A DNA stretch of 8,974 bases from Chloroflexota bacterium (lineage in GTDB: Bacteria > Chloroflexota > Anaerolineae > Promineifilales > Promineifilaceae). This document shows positions 1 to 7,221 of this stretch, in pieces. Below the pieces are notes generated by a model. It saw nothing but the letters and a program-made list of their open reading frames with translations, was not told where the DNA came from and did not search any database. Positions within the stretch are counted from its first letter, which is position 1. Each line of letters begins with the position of its first letter. Made by a program: the position numbers and the translations under genes. Location of the stretch: positions 1 through 8,974 of the forward strand of contig JAUVOB010000028.1 of NCBI GenBank assembly GCA_030599405.1. Direction: 5' to 3'.

Positions 1-194
1 CAGGACACGAGATTCTAGAAATTCCCATTAGCTATGATCCTCGGACATATGCTGAGGGGAAAAAGATCAAAGCTAAGGATGGCCTGAAGGCCATGTTCAT
101 AATGTTCCGCGATCGTCTTGGCCTATCACCGGCGCGGCTCAGTCCGGAATCAGGAGTTTCTGTCGGCGCTGAGGGCGCTGAAACTAGCGTCTAG
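1..194 (+). CDS. Family 2 glycosyltransferase (dolichyl-phosphate-sugar-synthase-like), C-terminal fragment
   Basis: The reading frame is open from base 3 to a TAG at 192-194, giving the last 63 residues of a protein whose start lies outside the window. It begins GHEILEIPISYDPRTYAEGK, followed by KIKAKDGLKAM. This matches the end of GT2 enzymes of the dolichyl-phosphate mannose synthase / undecaprenyl-phosphate sugar transferase type, where a last beta strand (EIPI.Y..R.Y.EGKKI) leads into a short helix. Those enzymes move a sugar from a nucleotide donor to a polyprenyl phosphate or cell-envelope acceptor at the cytoplasmic membrane. The GT-A catalytic domain is not visible, so donor and acceptor cannot be named. 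No membrane helix follows the motif; the tail (PARLSPESGVSVGAEGAE) looks disordered. The adenosine kinase gene begins 47 bp downstream on the same strand, so the two may be co-transcribed. Confidence 0.72.
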   Translation, partial: GHEILEIPISYDPRTYAEGKKIKAKDGLKAMFIMFRDRLGLSPARLSPESGVSVGAEGAETSV

Positions 195-229
195 CCCATA
201 GGACTTAGCTGGCTTCACAAGATTGTATT

Positions 230-234
230 AAAGG
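230..234 (+). promoter_or_regulatory. Shine-Dalgarno AAAGG for the adenosine kinase gene
   Basis: AAAGG lies 7 nt before the ATG at 242. It is a moderate match to the anti-Shine-Dalgarno core at a normal distance and supports that start. Confidence 0.5.
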
Positions 235-241
235 TTTCTCC

Positions 242-1204
242 ATGCAAATCGTTATCACCGGGTCCATTGCCTTTGACTACCTGATGTCCTTTCCGGGCAG
301 ATTCAGTGACCATTTGCTTGCCGATCAGCTGGACAAATTAAGTGTCAGTTTTCTCGTCGACTCGATGAGAGTGCAACGGGGAGGTGTCGCTCCCAATATC
401 GCCTACACAAACGCGCTTCTTGGAGGGAAACCACGAATCATGGCTTCGGCTGGAGCCGATTTCGAGGATTATCGCACCTGGCTAGAGGAAAATGGCGTTG
501 ACACATCTGGAATAATCGTCTTTGAAGACGACTACTGCGCCTCGTTCTTCGTGAATACCGATCAAGATCAGAACCAGATTGCTAGTTTTTACACTGGAGC
601 CATGGCTAGAGCCTCGCAGTTGACTTTTGCCCAGCATGGCGGTGATCCTGAATTGGTCACGATTTCGCCAAATGATCCCTCGGCAATGGGCGCCTATGTC
701 GAAGAATGTAAGCAATCTGGTATCCCATACATATATGACCCAAGCCAACAAATCATCCGTCTATCGGGCGAAGACATTCTTTCAGGGATCGATGGCTGCG
801 CCTTCCTGACGGTCAACGAATATGAGCTTAGTATGATCGGTGAGAAGACCGGTCTGTCTGAAGGTGAAATCGTCGATCTCGCTGGCGGTTTGTTGCTGAC
901 ATTGGGAAAGCATGGCTCTCGTATCATTATTGAGGGGAGAACTTACGAGGTCCCCATCGTCCAACCGCAAAGTATCGTCGAGCCAACAGGTGCAGGTGAC
1001 GCATATCGCGGCGGCTTGTTGCGAGGCATACAGCTTGGCCTGCCCTGGGATATAGCCGGCCGTATGGGAGCCCTGGCATCTGCTTACGTACTCGAGAACA
1101 TCGGTCCACAAGGGCATACCTTTAATCCAACTAGTTTTGTGACGCGCTATCGGGAGAACTTCGACGACGAGGGCGCGTTGGACGTCTTATTGAGAGACGC
1201 ATAA
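242..1204 (+). CDS. Adenosine kinase (PfkB/ribokinase family)
   Basis: A 320-residue kinase that most likely phosphorylates adenosine to AMP with ATP in the cytoplasm. The N-terminus (VITGSIAFDYLMSFPGRF, Asp12) and the RGGVAPN segment (46-52) are the ribose-contacting parts of the PfkB fold. The second PfkB signature, EPTGAGDAYRGG, holds the GAGD anion hole and catalytic base Asp253. Stretches such as FPGRFS, SFLVD, AGADF.DYR.WL, ASFY.GAM and DPSQQ..RLSGE resemble what I remember of the actinobacterial adenosine kinase AdoK of Mycobacterium tuberculosis, so I prefer adenosine over a sugar as substrate. Length is normal for the family. The ATG has an AAAGG 7 nt upstream. The next gene, 89 bp on, is S-adenosylhomocysteinase, whose product is adenosine; this supports the assignment independently. 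Another PfkB specificity (ribose, fructose) is possible but less likely. Confidence 0.88.
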   Translation: MQIVITGSIAFDYLMSFPGRFSDHLLADQLDKLSVSFLVDSMRVQRGGVAPNIAYTNALLGGKPRIMASAGADFEDYRTWLEENGVDTSGIIVFEDDYCASFFVNTDQDQNQIASFYTGAMARASQLTFAQHGGDPELVTISPNDPSAMGAYVEECKQSGIPYIYDPSQQIIRLSGEDILSGIDGCAFLTVNEYELSMIGEKTGLSEGEIVDLAGGLLLTLGKHGSRIIIEGRTYEVPIVQPQSIVEPTGAGDAYRGGLLRGIQLGLPWDIAGRMGALASAYVLENIGPQGHTFNPTSFVTRYRENFDDEGALDVLLRDA

Positions 1205-1210
1205 GAGGAT

Positions 1211-2553
<1,343 letters not shown>

Positions 2554-2648
2554 ATCGCGAATAGAGAGACCGCTTGCGCTCTGGCTCGTAAGCTTTGTTT
2601 CACTCGCCATTGTTTTGCGCTGAGAACTATCCCAGCCGTCGCAACGAT

Positions 2649-2667
2649 TCTTTGTCTCGAACAAAGA
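2649..2667 (+). terminator. Hairpin downstream of ahcY, possible weak terminator or operator
   Basis: TCTTTGT (2649-2655) and ACAAAGA (2661-2667) form a perfect 7-bp stem with a 5-nt CTCGA loop, followed by only three T. It lies 95 bp after the ahcY stop. The stem is AT-rich and the T tract short, so termination would be inefficient; a protein-binding inverted repeat is the alternative. Confidence 0.35.
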
Positions 2668-2697
2668 TTTGGCCATGAATTACGCGTTTATGGCAGC

Positions 2698-2724
2698 GTG
2701 ACCTGGAAAAGGTATTTGTAGAAT
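2698..2724 (+). promoter_or_regulatory. Candidate promoter with TAGAAT -10 box just before the PAP2-like gene
   Basis: TAGAAT (2719-2724) matches the TATAAT consensus at 5 of 6 positions and ends 7 nt before the ATG at 2732. A weak -35 candidate, GTGACC (2698-2703), is only 15 bp away. There is no convincing Shine-Dalgarno next to the ATG. If the box is used, transcription would start at or beside the start codon, giving a leaderless mRNA. Confidence 0.35.
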
Positions 2725-2731
2725 CTCCAGC

Positions 2732-3352
2732 ATGAACACCCCGCGTGACAATACCGCGGAAATGACAACAGGTCTCGTTCGCGTGGCCCGGATTTTCTCC
2801 AATGTGGTCAGTCCATCGGTTATGTTTGCCGTAATAGGGCTGGCCGTTGCCTGGAAGGAGCTTCCGTTCTGGGAAGGCCTGTTATGGGCTGCCGTGTATG
2901 GCTTCTGGGTATCGCTGATGCCGATCTTGCTCGTCGTCTACATGCTTAGGACCGGCCGGATATCAGATCTTCACATGAGCAATACGAGAGAACGCCGGCT
3001 ACCTTATTTGGCCAGCGTTATTGGCTCTCTAATAGCATTGGCTATTATCCAACTCTTCAATGGTCCGGACTTGTTACGGTGCCTGGCCATTTTCAGTACC
3101 TTGGAATTAGCCGCATTGGCCGTAATTACAAACTTTTGGCTCATCAGCATTCACGCAACGAGCATCGCCTCTGTGACAATTATCAGTGGACTGGTTTTTG
3201 GATGGTGGACATTAATCCTGCTACTTCCCTTGGTTGTAACTGTTTGCTGGGTACGCTTGTATTTGCGCCGGCATAATGTACAACAGGTTGTGGCAGGGTT
3301 AGCGCTGGGAGTCATTACGGTTTGGGTGTTGATCCAGATCGGATGCTTCTAG
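2732..3352 (+). CDS. PAP2-like (phosphatidic acid phosphatase-related) integral membrane protein
   Basis: A 206-residue hydrophobic protein with about six predicted membrane segments, roughly at 24-42, 48-71, 91-108, 117-138, 144-170 and 185-203. PAP2 enzymes remove phosphate from lipid phosphates or polyprenyl diphosphates. The C-terminal half keeps a recognisable pattern: His141 in SIHATS sits where the PSGH motif is expected, and Arg175-x5-His181-x3-Gln185-x3-Gly189 follows the spacing of the third PAP2 motif (R-x5-H-x3-D-x3-G). An RERRLP segment (86-91) may stand for the first motif. The usual Asp after the second His is Gln, and the serine and glycine of PSGH are not conserved, so this may be a divergent phosphatase or a non-catalytic relative. 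No Shine-Dalgarno is evident before ATG 2732; an in-frame ATG at 2762 is an alternative. The nucleotidyltransferase gene follows after 52 bp. Confidence 0.6.
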   Translation: MNTPRDNTAEMTTGLVRVARIFSNVVSPSVMFAVIGLAVAWKELPFWEGLLWAAVYGFWVSLMPILLVVYMLRTGRISDLHMSNTRERRLPYLASVIGSLIALAIIQLFNGPDLLRCLAIFSTLELAALAVITNFWLISIHATSIASVTIISGLVFGWWTLILLLPLVVTVCWVRLYLRRHNVQQVVAGLALGVITVWVLIQIGCF

Positions 3353-3404
3353 TTTTCAGCCGGCCCTTTTGAACTAAGGCTCCCCTGTTGGAATACAAGT
3401 AAAT

Positions 3405-4187
3405 ATGTTTGAACAAGACAGACTCCTAATGCGATTGCAGCAGCGCGTCCTATCGGAGTCGGCCATACTGGTTTGTTTCCTGTCGGGCTCATACGGGCGT
3501 CGAACACACGATCCCTATTCCGATCTAGATATCGCACTAGTCTTTGGTGGGGAAAGTGAGAGAGAGGTTGCGTACGCCGGTAGAAGGGAGTTCGTGCAGT
3601 CTTTGATGCCCTATGTTCCTGCCAAATCATACGACGCCGGACACATTCGCCCATTCTTTCACGTTGCCCTTTTCGCCAATGGAGCGAAAGCTGACTTTCG
3701 TTACGAGACAAAGGAGACCCTTAAACCTTCTGCCTGGGATCGTGATATCCGGTTGATCAAGGACACTGATGGCTGGGGAAAGCAATTCCAAGTGGACGCG
3801 GAGAAATTGTCATCTATTCCTCCGCGACCAACATTCACCGAGAAGGAGCTCGTTGAACTAGATAACCGGTTCTGGATCATGTTCATGGATGTTTATCGTG
3901 TGCTCCTGCGAGGGGACTATGATAAGCCCTATCCGGTCTACCTGGAGTTATTGACCTTCACAATCCCTTTGCTGCTCCGCCTGCTACCTGCTGAAGAACC
4001 TGCGCGTCAATCATTGTCGATTTCCCACTACGATCATGATACCCCTGCCACAACTAAACACATGCGCATGCTGTTGAACGGCTATCTCGATGCTCGTGCG
4101 GCGGTCATACGAAGATACAACCTCACTTTCATGCCAGATCAGATTTTCGAGAACGCGATAATAAAACTATTCAGCCGAGAGCCGTGA
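3405..4187 (+). CDS. Pol-beta-superfamily nucleotidyltransferase domain protein of unknown substrate
   Basis: A 260-residue soluble protein. Residues 26-46 carry the nucleotidyltransferase signature: Gly28-Ser29 in LSGSYGRR, then Asp40 and Asp42 in YSDLDIALV. A third acidic strand, KADFRYE with Asp97, completes the metal-binding triad, so catalytic ability is likely. Members transfer a nucleoside monophosphate to an antibiotic, RNA end, protein or small molecule. The rest (about 140-260) looks alpha-helical, as in kanamycin/aminoglycoside-type nucleotidyltransferases, whose helical domain helps bind the acceptor. I cannot name the substrate, and antibiotic modification is only one possibility. 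The ATG has no strong Shine-Dalgarno. It lies 52 bp after the PAP2-like gene on the same strand, and its end converges on dus with 67 bp between the stops, where I see no good terminator. Confidence 0.72.
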   Translation: MFEQDRLLMRLQQRVLSESAILVCFLSGSYGRRTHDPYSDLDIALVFGGESEREVAYAGRREFVQSLMPYVPAKSYDAGHIRPFFHVALFANGAKADFRYETKETLKPSAWDRDIRLIKDTDGWGKQFQVDAEKLSSIPPRPTFTEKELVELDNRFWIMFMDVYRVLLRGDYDKPYPVYLELLTFTIPLLLRLLPAEEPARQSLSISHYDHDTPATTKHMRMLLNGYLDARAAVIRRYNLTFMPDQIFENAIIKLFSREP

Positions 4188-4254
4188 TAACATAGAGCGG
4201 TTGCCTGTTTATCGAATAAATAGTCTGTTCTCAATCACTACTCTCAGAAATAGG

Positions 4255-5217
4255 CTACGTATTCTCGTCAACGGCGCTTTCCACTGTCTCCAGTAGGAAC
4301 AGGAATTCTTCAACGCTTTCGGTAACGAGCATACGGCGACGGTAATCTTCTATCACGCTAAAACCATCAAGGTATCGTTTTAGGTACTTGCGGAATAGAA
4401 TGAGACCACGATCGCCGTGATATTCAATCATCATGATCAAATGCCTCCGAATGGTCTCGGCGACTACTTTTAAGGGGATGCATTTTTTATTCACCCGGCT
4501 AAACACCCAGGGATTGCCTATCGCCCCTCGTCCTATCATGACCGCATCACAACCAGTTTGCCGCAGCATGCGATCGATGTCGTCAGGTGAGCAAACATCT
4601 CCACTACCGATAACTGGAACTTTGACGAGCTGACGTAGTTCTGCGATCGCATCCCAATCTGCGACTCCCCGATACCCTTGTTCTTTCGTGCGAGGATGAA
4701 TAGCGATGAGAGAGGCCCCATTGTCTTCCATAATTTGGGCAACCTCCGGGTAATTTATCTCGTCCTCCCATCCTAGCCGTATCTTACCCGTAACCGGCAG
4801 GCTCAGGTTGTTACTAAGAAGGTTAAAGGTCTCTTCAATCAAACCGGGCTGGGGCATCATCCCGACGCCGGCGCCTCGTCCGCTTACGCGCCTTGTTGAA
4901 CAGCCCATATTGATATCGATGATAGCAGGTCCAAGTTCTTCAACCCGCGAGGCTGCTTCAAGGAAAAGCCCGGCGTCATTGCCAAATAGCTGGATGACCA
5001 TCGGCCAATCATCAGACGTAAAATCGAGTAAAGATTTCGCCATCTTTGAGCCGTCGATGATGTCCTCAACGGCAATAAACTCCGTGTAATTCAAAGCAGA
5101 GCCAAAGGAGCGACACAATGCTCGATGGGGTATGTCGGCAAAGCCAGCCATGGGTGCCAGGATAACGTCTCCATAGACCGGGACATCGCGAACATAGAAT
5201 TCGGGTCGTTTATTCAT
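4255..5217 (-). CDS. dus: tRNA-dihydrouridine synthase, DusB-like
   Basis: A flavoenzyme that reduces specific uridines of tRNA to dihydrouridine with FMN and NADPH. From ATG 5217 it has 320 residues, the usual size. The TIM barrel opens with VILAPMAGFADIPHR. DINMGC (101-106) carries the catalytic cysteine Cys106; GKIRLGW (144-150) holds Lys145, and IHPRT (173-177) holds His174. GSGDV and GRGAIGNPWVF form the FMN phosphate site. The helical tRNA-binding domain (about 245-320) includes FRKYLKRYL. The residue after the catalytic cysteine is Ser rather than the usual Pro (NMGCS). An upstream in-frame TTG at 5274 would add 19 residues (339 aa), but DusB proteins normally start only 10-20 residues before the APMAG strand, so I chose the ATG. 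It lacks a Shine-Dalgarno and has a -10-like box 8 nt upstream. The gap to the upstream membrane-protein gene is 107 bp. Confidence 0.93.
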   Translation of the reverse strand: MNKRPEFYVRDVPVYGDVILAPMAGFADIPHRALCRSFGSALNYTEFIAVEDIIDGSKMAKSLLDFTSDDWPMVIQLFGNDAGLFLEAASRVEELGPAIIDINMGCSTRRVSGRGAGVGMMPQPGLIEETFNLLSNNLSLPVTGKIRLGWEDEINYPEVAQIMEDNGASLIAIHPRTKEQGYRGVADWDAIAELRQLVKVPVIGSGDVCSPDDIDRMLRQTGCDAVMIGRGAIGNPWVFSRVNKKCIPLKVVAETIRRHLIMMIEYHGDRGLILFRKYLKRYLDGFSVIEDYRRRMLVTESVEEFLFLLETVESAVDENT

Positions 5218-5225
5218 CAAGTACG

Positions 5226-5255
5226 ATTCTACCAAAACTGGTCGTGCCAGGTGAA
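5226..5255 (-). promoter_or_regulatory. Candidate promoter of dus, positioned for a leaderless transcript
   Basis: Read on the minus strand, TTCACC (5250-5255; 4 of 6 to TTGACA) is followed after 18 bp by TAGAAT (5226-5231; 5 of 6 to TATAAT). The box ends 8 nt before the dus ATG, so the predicted start of transcription falls at or within a few bases of the start codon. A CCAGG/CCTGG inverted repeat (5247-5251 and 5263-5267) flanks the -35 box; it is short and may be chance. Confidence 0.4.
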
Positions 5256-5324
5256 CGATGTCCCTGGTTATCAAATTGCTATCATGGCTTCTGGTGGCAT
5301 GCAGTATTTGCGGCGTGATTGATG

Positions 5325-5774
5325 CTAACTAGCCGCGCTTGCGTCATCTATGGCCTTTATTAGCATTTTAGGCTGGGTTGTACCAAGTCGAGCTATCTTG
5401 CCGTTACTGAAATCGATTTCCGCAGCACTTCCTGGGGCAATAGCATATAGCCAGCCGCCTGGTATTGACTTAACTCCCCAAAGGTAATACCAAGGATTCT
5501 CTACTTCCTGGGTGGACTGAATCTCCATTAGCGAATATGACTTGCCAATAGCTCCTATACCAAACCAGAATTTGAGTTTTCCTTCTGAAATCTCAACCGT
5601 AAAAGCATAAAACAAGGCGAGAACCAAGAGATAAAGACCCATCATTACAAATGCGACGACCATCCGGTCTTCGGCGATCATTGACGGTACGATAAGTGCA
5701 ATGAGGACTCCAGTCACAAGAAAAACGATTAACGTCAAAGCGCCGAATTGGGTGTGCTTATAATCAGCTTCCAT
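5325..5774 (-). CDS. Two-helix membrane protein with a bacterial PH-like domain, function unknown
   Basis: A 149-residue protein with two hydrophobic segments (about 10-32 and 37-58) joined by a short charged turn (AEDR), then a soluble C-terminal domain. This domain (about 59-142) looks like a compact beta-rich fold ending in a helix: TVEISEGKLKFWFGIGAIGKS, an EIQS step, a WYYLWGVK segment (95-102), GGWLYAI, and GTTQPKMLIKAI at the end. This architecture, paired helices followed by a PH-like domain with a WG(I/V)(R/K) motif, fits small uncharacterised membrane proteins related to bPH2/DUF304 families. A role in membrane association or scaffolding is inference only. The start is secure: ATG with AGGAGG 5 nt upstream. 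It sits between miaA (92 bp upstream) and dus (107 bp downstream), but nothing in it suggests tRNA modification. Confidence 0.68.
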   Translation of the reverse strand: MEADYKHTQFGALTLIVFLVTGVLIALIVPSMIAEDRMVVAFVMMGLYLLVLALFYAFTVEISEGKLKFWFGIGAIGKSYSLMEIQSTQEVENPWYYLWGVKSIPGGWLYAIAPGSAAEIDFSNGKIARLGTTQPKMLIKAIDDASAAS

Positions 5775-5779
5775 ATCTT

Positions 5780-5785
5780 CCTCCT
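5780..5785 (-). promoter_or_regulatory. Perfect Shine-Dalgarno AGGAGG for the PH-like membrane protein
   Basis: On the minus strand AGGAGG ends 5 nt before the ATG at 5774. It fixes that start and is the best ribosome-binding site in the window. Confidence 0.75.
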
Positions 5786-5830
5786 GAAATAGTCGATGTG
5801 AAGAGGTATTCGTTCTTTTGTAGACCGAGT

Positions 5831-5856
5831 AAAAATTCTGCCCTTTGGAAAGAGAA
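5831..5856 (-). terminator. Weak possible Rho-independent terminator after miaA
   Basis: On the minus strand a TTCT/AGAA stem interrupted by a 3-nt bulge is extended by CTT/AAG around a short loop and runs straight into five T. It lies just after the miaA stop, before the gene with its own strong Shine-Dalgarno. The stem is short and AT-rich, so this is tentative. Confidence 0.25.
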
Positions 5857-5866
5857 CCGGCCTTAG

Positions 5867-6856
5867 TTAGCTGGAATGCTCTTCAGGATCTTGACTGGCT
5901 CCGAGCCATTCTATCAACTGTGTGTTTGCTCGCTCTATCCAATAGGGAGATGCAACGTCGAACCAGGAGATTGTCTCATCATCCAGGCGAAACCAATTCG
6001 CTTGCTGGCGGATAAATCGATGGGTCTCGAATTTGATTCGTTCCACAGCCTCATCCAAGGGGCACTCGCCATCCAGATAAGCCAGCAGCTGACGATATCC
6101 CAGCCCACTCATAGAGCTGAGATGCCGATCATATCCCTTGTTCTGCAACGATCTAACCTCATCGAGAAGACCGTTTTCCATCATAGCATCAACCCGGACA
6201 TCAACCTTGTCAAATAGAAGCTCTCTGTCTGAAGTCAGGCCAACCATTTTGATATCGTAGTCCGGGGGCGAACTGCGACGCAATGATGACATGGGAACGC
6301 CTTTGACCAGGGTAACCTCAAGGGCGCGGATGACACGTCGAACGTTGCGCTGGTCAATTTTGGCGGCCGACTCGGTATCTAGAACGTTAAGCCATCGGGC
6401 CAGCTCTGTCTGACCAACTTGTTGCAAGGCTGCGCGCAGCCGGTAATCAGGTGGAACGCTGGGAATCTTCCAGCCCTCGACCACGGCCCGCACGTATTGT
6501 CCGGTCCCCCCCACCAGGACAGGAAGTATGTCCCGTCCCTGGATCTCCCTGATCGCCGCATTCGCAAGGCGTTGGTATTGTCCAAGTGTGATCGTCTCAT
6601 CAGGCCGACAAATATCGATGAGATGGTGGGGTATTCGAGCGCGGTCGTTGTTGGAAGGTTTGTCGGTTCCAATATCCATGCTGCGGTAAAGGAGGCGAGA
6701 GTCGGCCGAAACAATCTCTCCCCCAAATCGTGCAGCCACTTCCAAGGAAAAAGCTGTCTTTCCAACTGCGGTAGGCCCGACAATGACGAGTAGTGGTGGA
6801 AATTTCCGAAGAGATCTCATTGTCTGTGCCGGATCACTTGTCAACTCATGCCTCAC
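5867..6856 (-). CDS. miaA: tRNA dimethylallyltransferase (tRNA isopentenyltransferase)
   Basis: It transfers a dimethylallyl group from DMAPP to N6 of A37 in tRNAs reading codons that begin with U, making i6A; this is often further modified by MiaB. The P-loop GPTAVGKT is at residues 27-34 of the 329-residue form. SADSRLLYRSMDIGTDKP (from 50) is the DMAPP/A37-binding segment, with Asp52 as likely base. GGTGQYVRA (116-124) and NVRRVIRALEV follow, and the C-terminal block GLGYRQLLAYLDG ends in THRFIRQQANWFR. The last motif departs from the common TRRYAKRQ form but resembles what I recall from Chloroflexota. The GTG start at 6856 overlaps the yraN stop as GTGA, which favours translational coupling. 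An ATG at 6820 gives a typical 317-residue protein and is a good alternative. It is probably in one transcript with the GT4 and yraN genes. Confidence 0.95.
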   Translation of the reverse strand: MRHELTSDPAQTMRSLRKFPPLLVIVGPTAVGKTAFSLEVAARFGGEIVSADSRLLYRSMDIGTDKPSNNDRARIPHHLIDICRPDETITLGQYQRLANAAIREIQGRDILPVLVGGTGQYVRAVVEGWKIPSVPPDYRLRAALQQVGQTELARWLNVLDTESAAKIDQRNVRRVIRALEVTLVKGVPMSSLRRSSPPDYDIKMVGLTSDRELLFDKVDVRVDAMMENGLLDEVRSLQNKGYDRHLSSMSGLGYRQLLAYLDGECPLDEAVERIKFETHRFIRQQANWFRLDDETISWFDVASPYWIERANTQLIEWLGASQDPEEHSS

Positions 6857-7221
6857 CAGCCGAGAATGGCGTTGACAATGTGTTCACAGCGGATCAACTT
6901 CCCATACCTATCTAACTCGACCGCAACCAGATCGACCCGCCAATCCGGGTCAAGATCGTGGTCGAGCAAGTATCGCTGCGCCAATTTGAGTAACTTTCGA
7001 GCTTTCTTCTCCGTAAGTCCCTCTTCGGGCGCTCCCATTGCCCGGCCCCGGCGGGTCTTCACTTCCACAAATACATACTCCTCGCGGTCGCTCGCGACGA
7101 TGTCAATCTCACCTAACGGACACCGCCAATTCCTTTCGATTATCCGCAGCCCTTTATCTTCTAGATGGAGCGCAGCCACATTCTCGCCCCATTGGCCAAG
7201 AAGAAGGCGACTATTGCTCAT
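6853..7221 (-). CDS. yraN: YraN / UPF0102 family endonuclease-like protein
   Basis: A small protein with the Holliday-junction-resolvase-like restriction-endonuclease fold; its biological role is still unsettled. From the ATG at 7221 it has 122 residues, the normal family size. The order of motifs is typical: GQWGENVAALHLEDKG at the N-terminus (Glu13), RNWR then GEIDIVASD (Asp40), then FVEVKTRRG (Glu53 and Lys55). Together Glu13, Asp40, Glu53 and Lys55 make the PD-(D/E)xK-like active site, so the nuclease site looks intact. An in-frame ATG at 7257 would add 12 residues without family features, so I prefer 7221, which overlaps the end of the glycosyltransferase gene by 11 bp and has a purine-rich run upstream. 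Its TGA overlaps the miaA GTG. The compact packing suggests co-translation with its neighbours. Confidence 0.9.
   Translation of the reverse strand: MSNSRLLLGQWGENVAALHLEDKGLRIIERNWRCPLGEIDIVASDREEYVFVEVKTRRGRAMGAPEEGLTEKKARKLLKLAQRYLLDHDLDPDWRVDLVAVELDRYGKLIRCEHIVNAILGW

Larger units (their letters stand above)
2554..2731. other. 178-bp intergenic region between ahcY and the PAP2-like gene
   Basis: It holds one clear hairpin (2649-2667) and a -10-like box at its right end (2719-2724). Short open frames here have no coding features. I see no tRNA-like cloverleaf or riboswitch. Confidence 0.5.

Noticed and set aside
2675..2701. Eight-codon open frame before the PAP2-like gene, considered as a leader peptide
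   Set aside because: No ribosome-binding site, no run of a regulatory amino acid, and no attenuator structure after it.
3349..3711. 120-residue minus-strand frame opposite the nucleotidyltransferase start
   Set aside because: Composition is rich in Arg and Ser and matches nothing; the opposite strand encodes the GS...DxD signature.
4188..4254. Bidirectional terminator between the converging nucleotidyltransferase and dus genes
   Set aside because: No stable inverted repeat with flanking T tract is visible in these 67 bases.
5218..5274. TTG start extending dus by 19 residues
   Set aside because: DusB homologues start close to the first barrel strand, and the extension overlaps a candidate promoter; not excluded completely.
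6379..6793. Long open frames on both strands (124 and 134 residues) within miaA
   Set aside because: Both overlap fully conserved MiaA motifs in the true frame and have no recognisable protein features.
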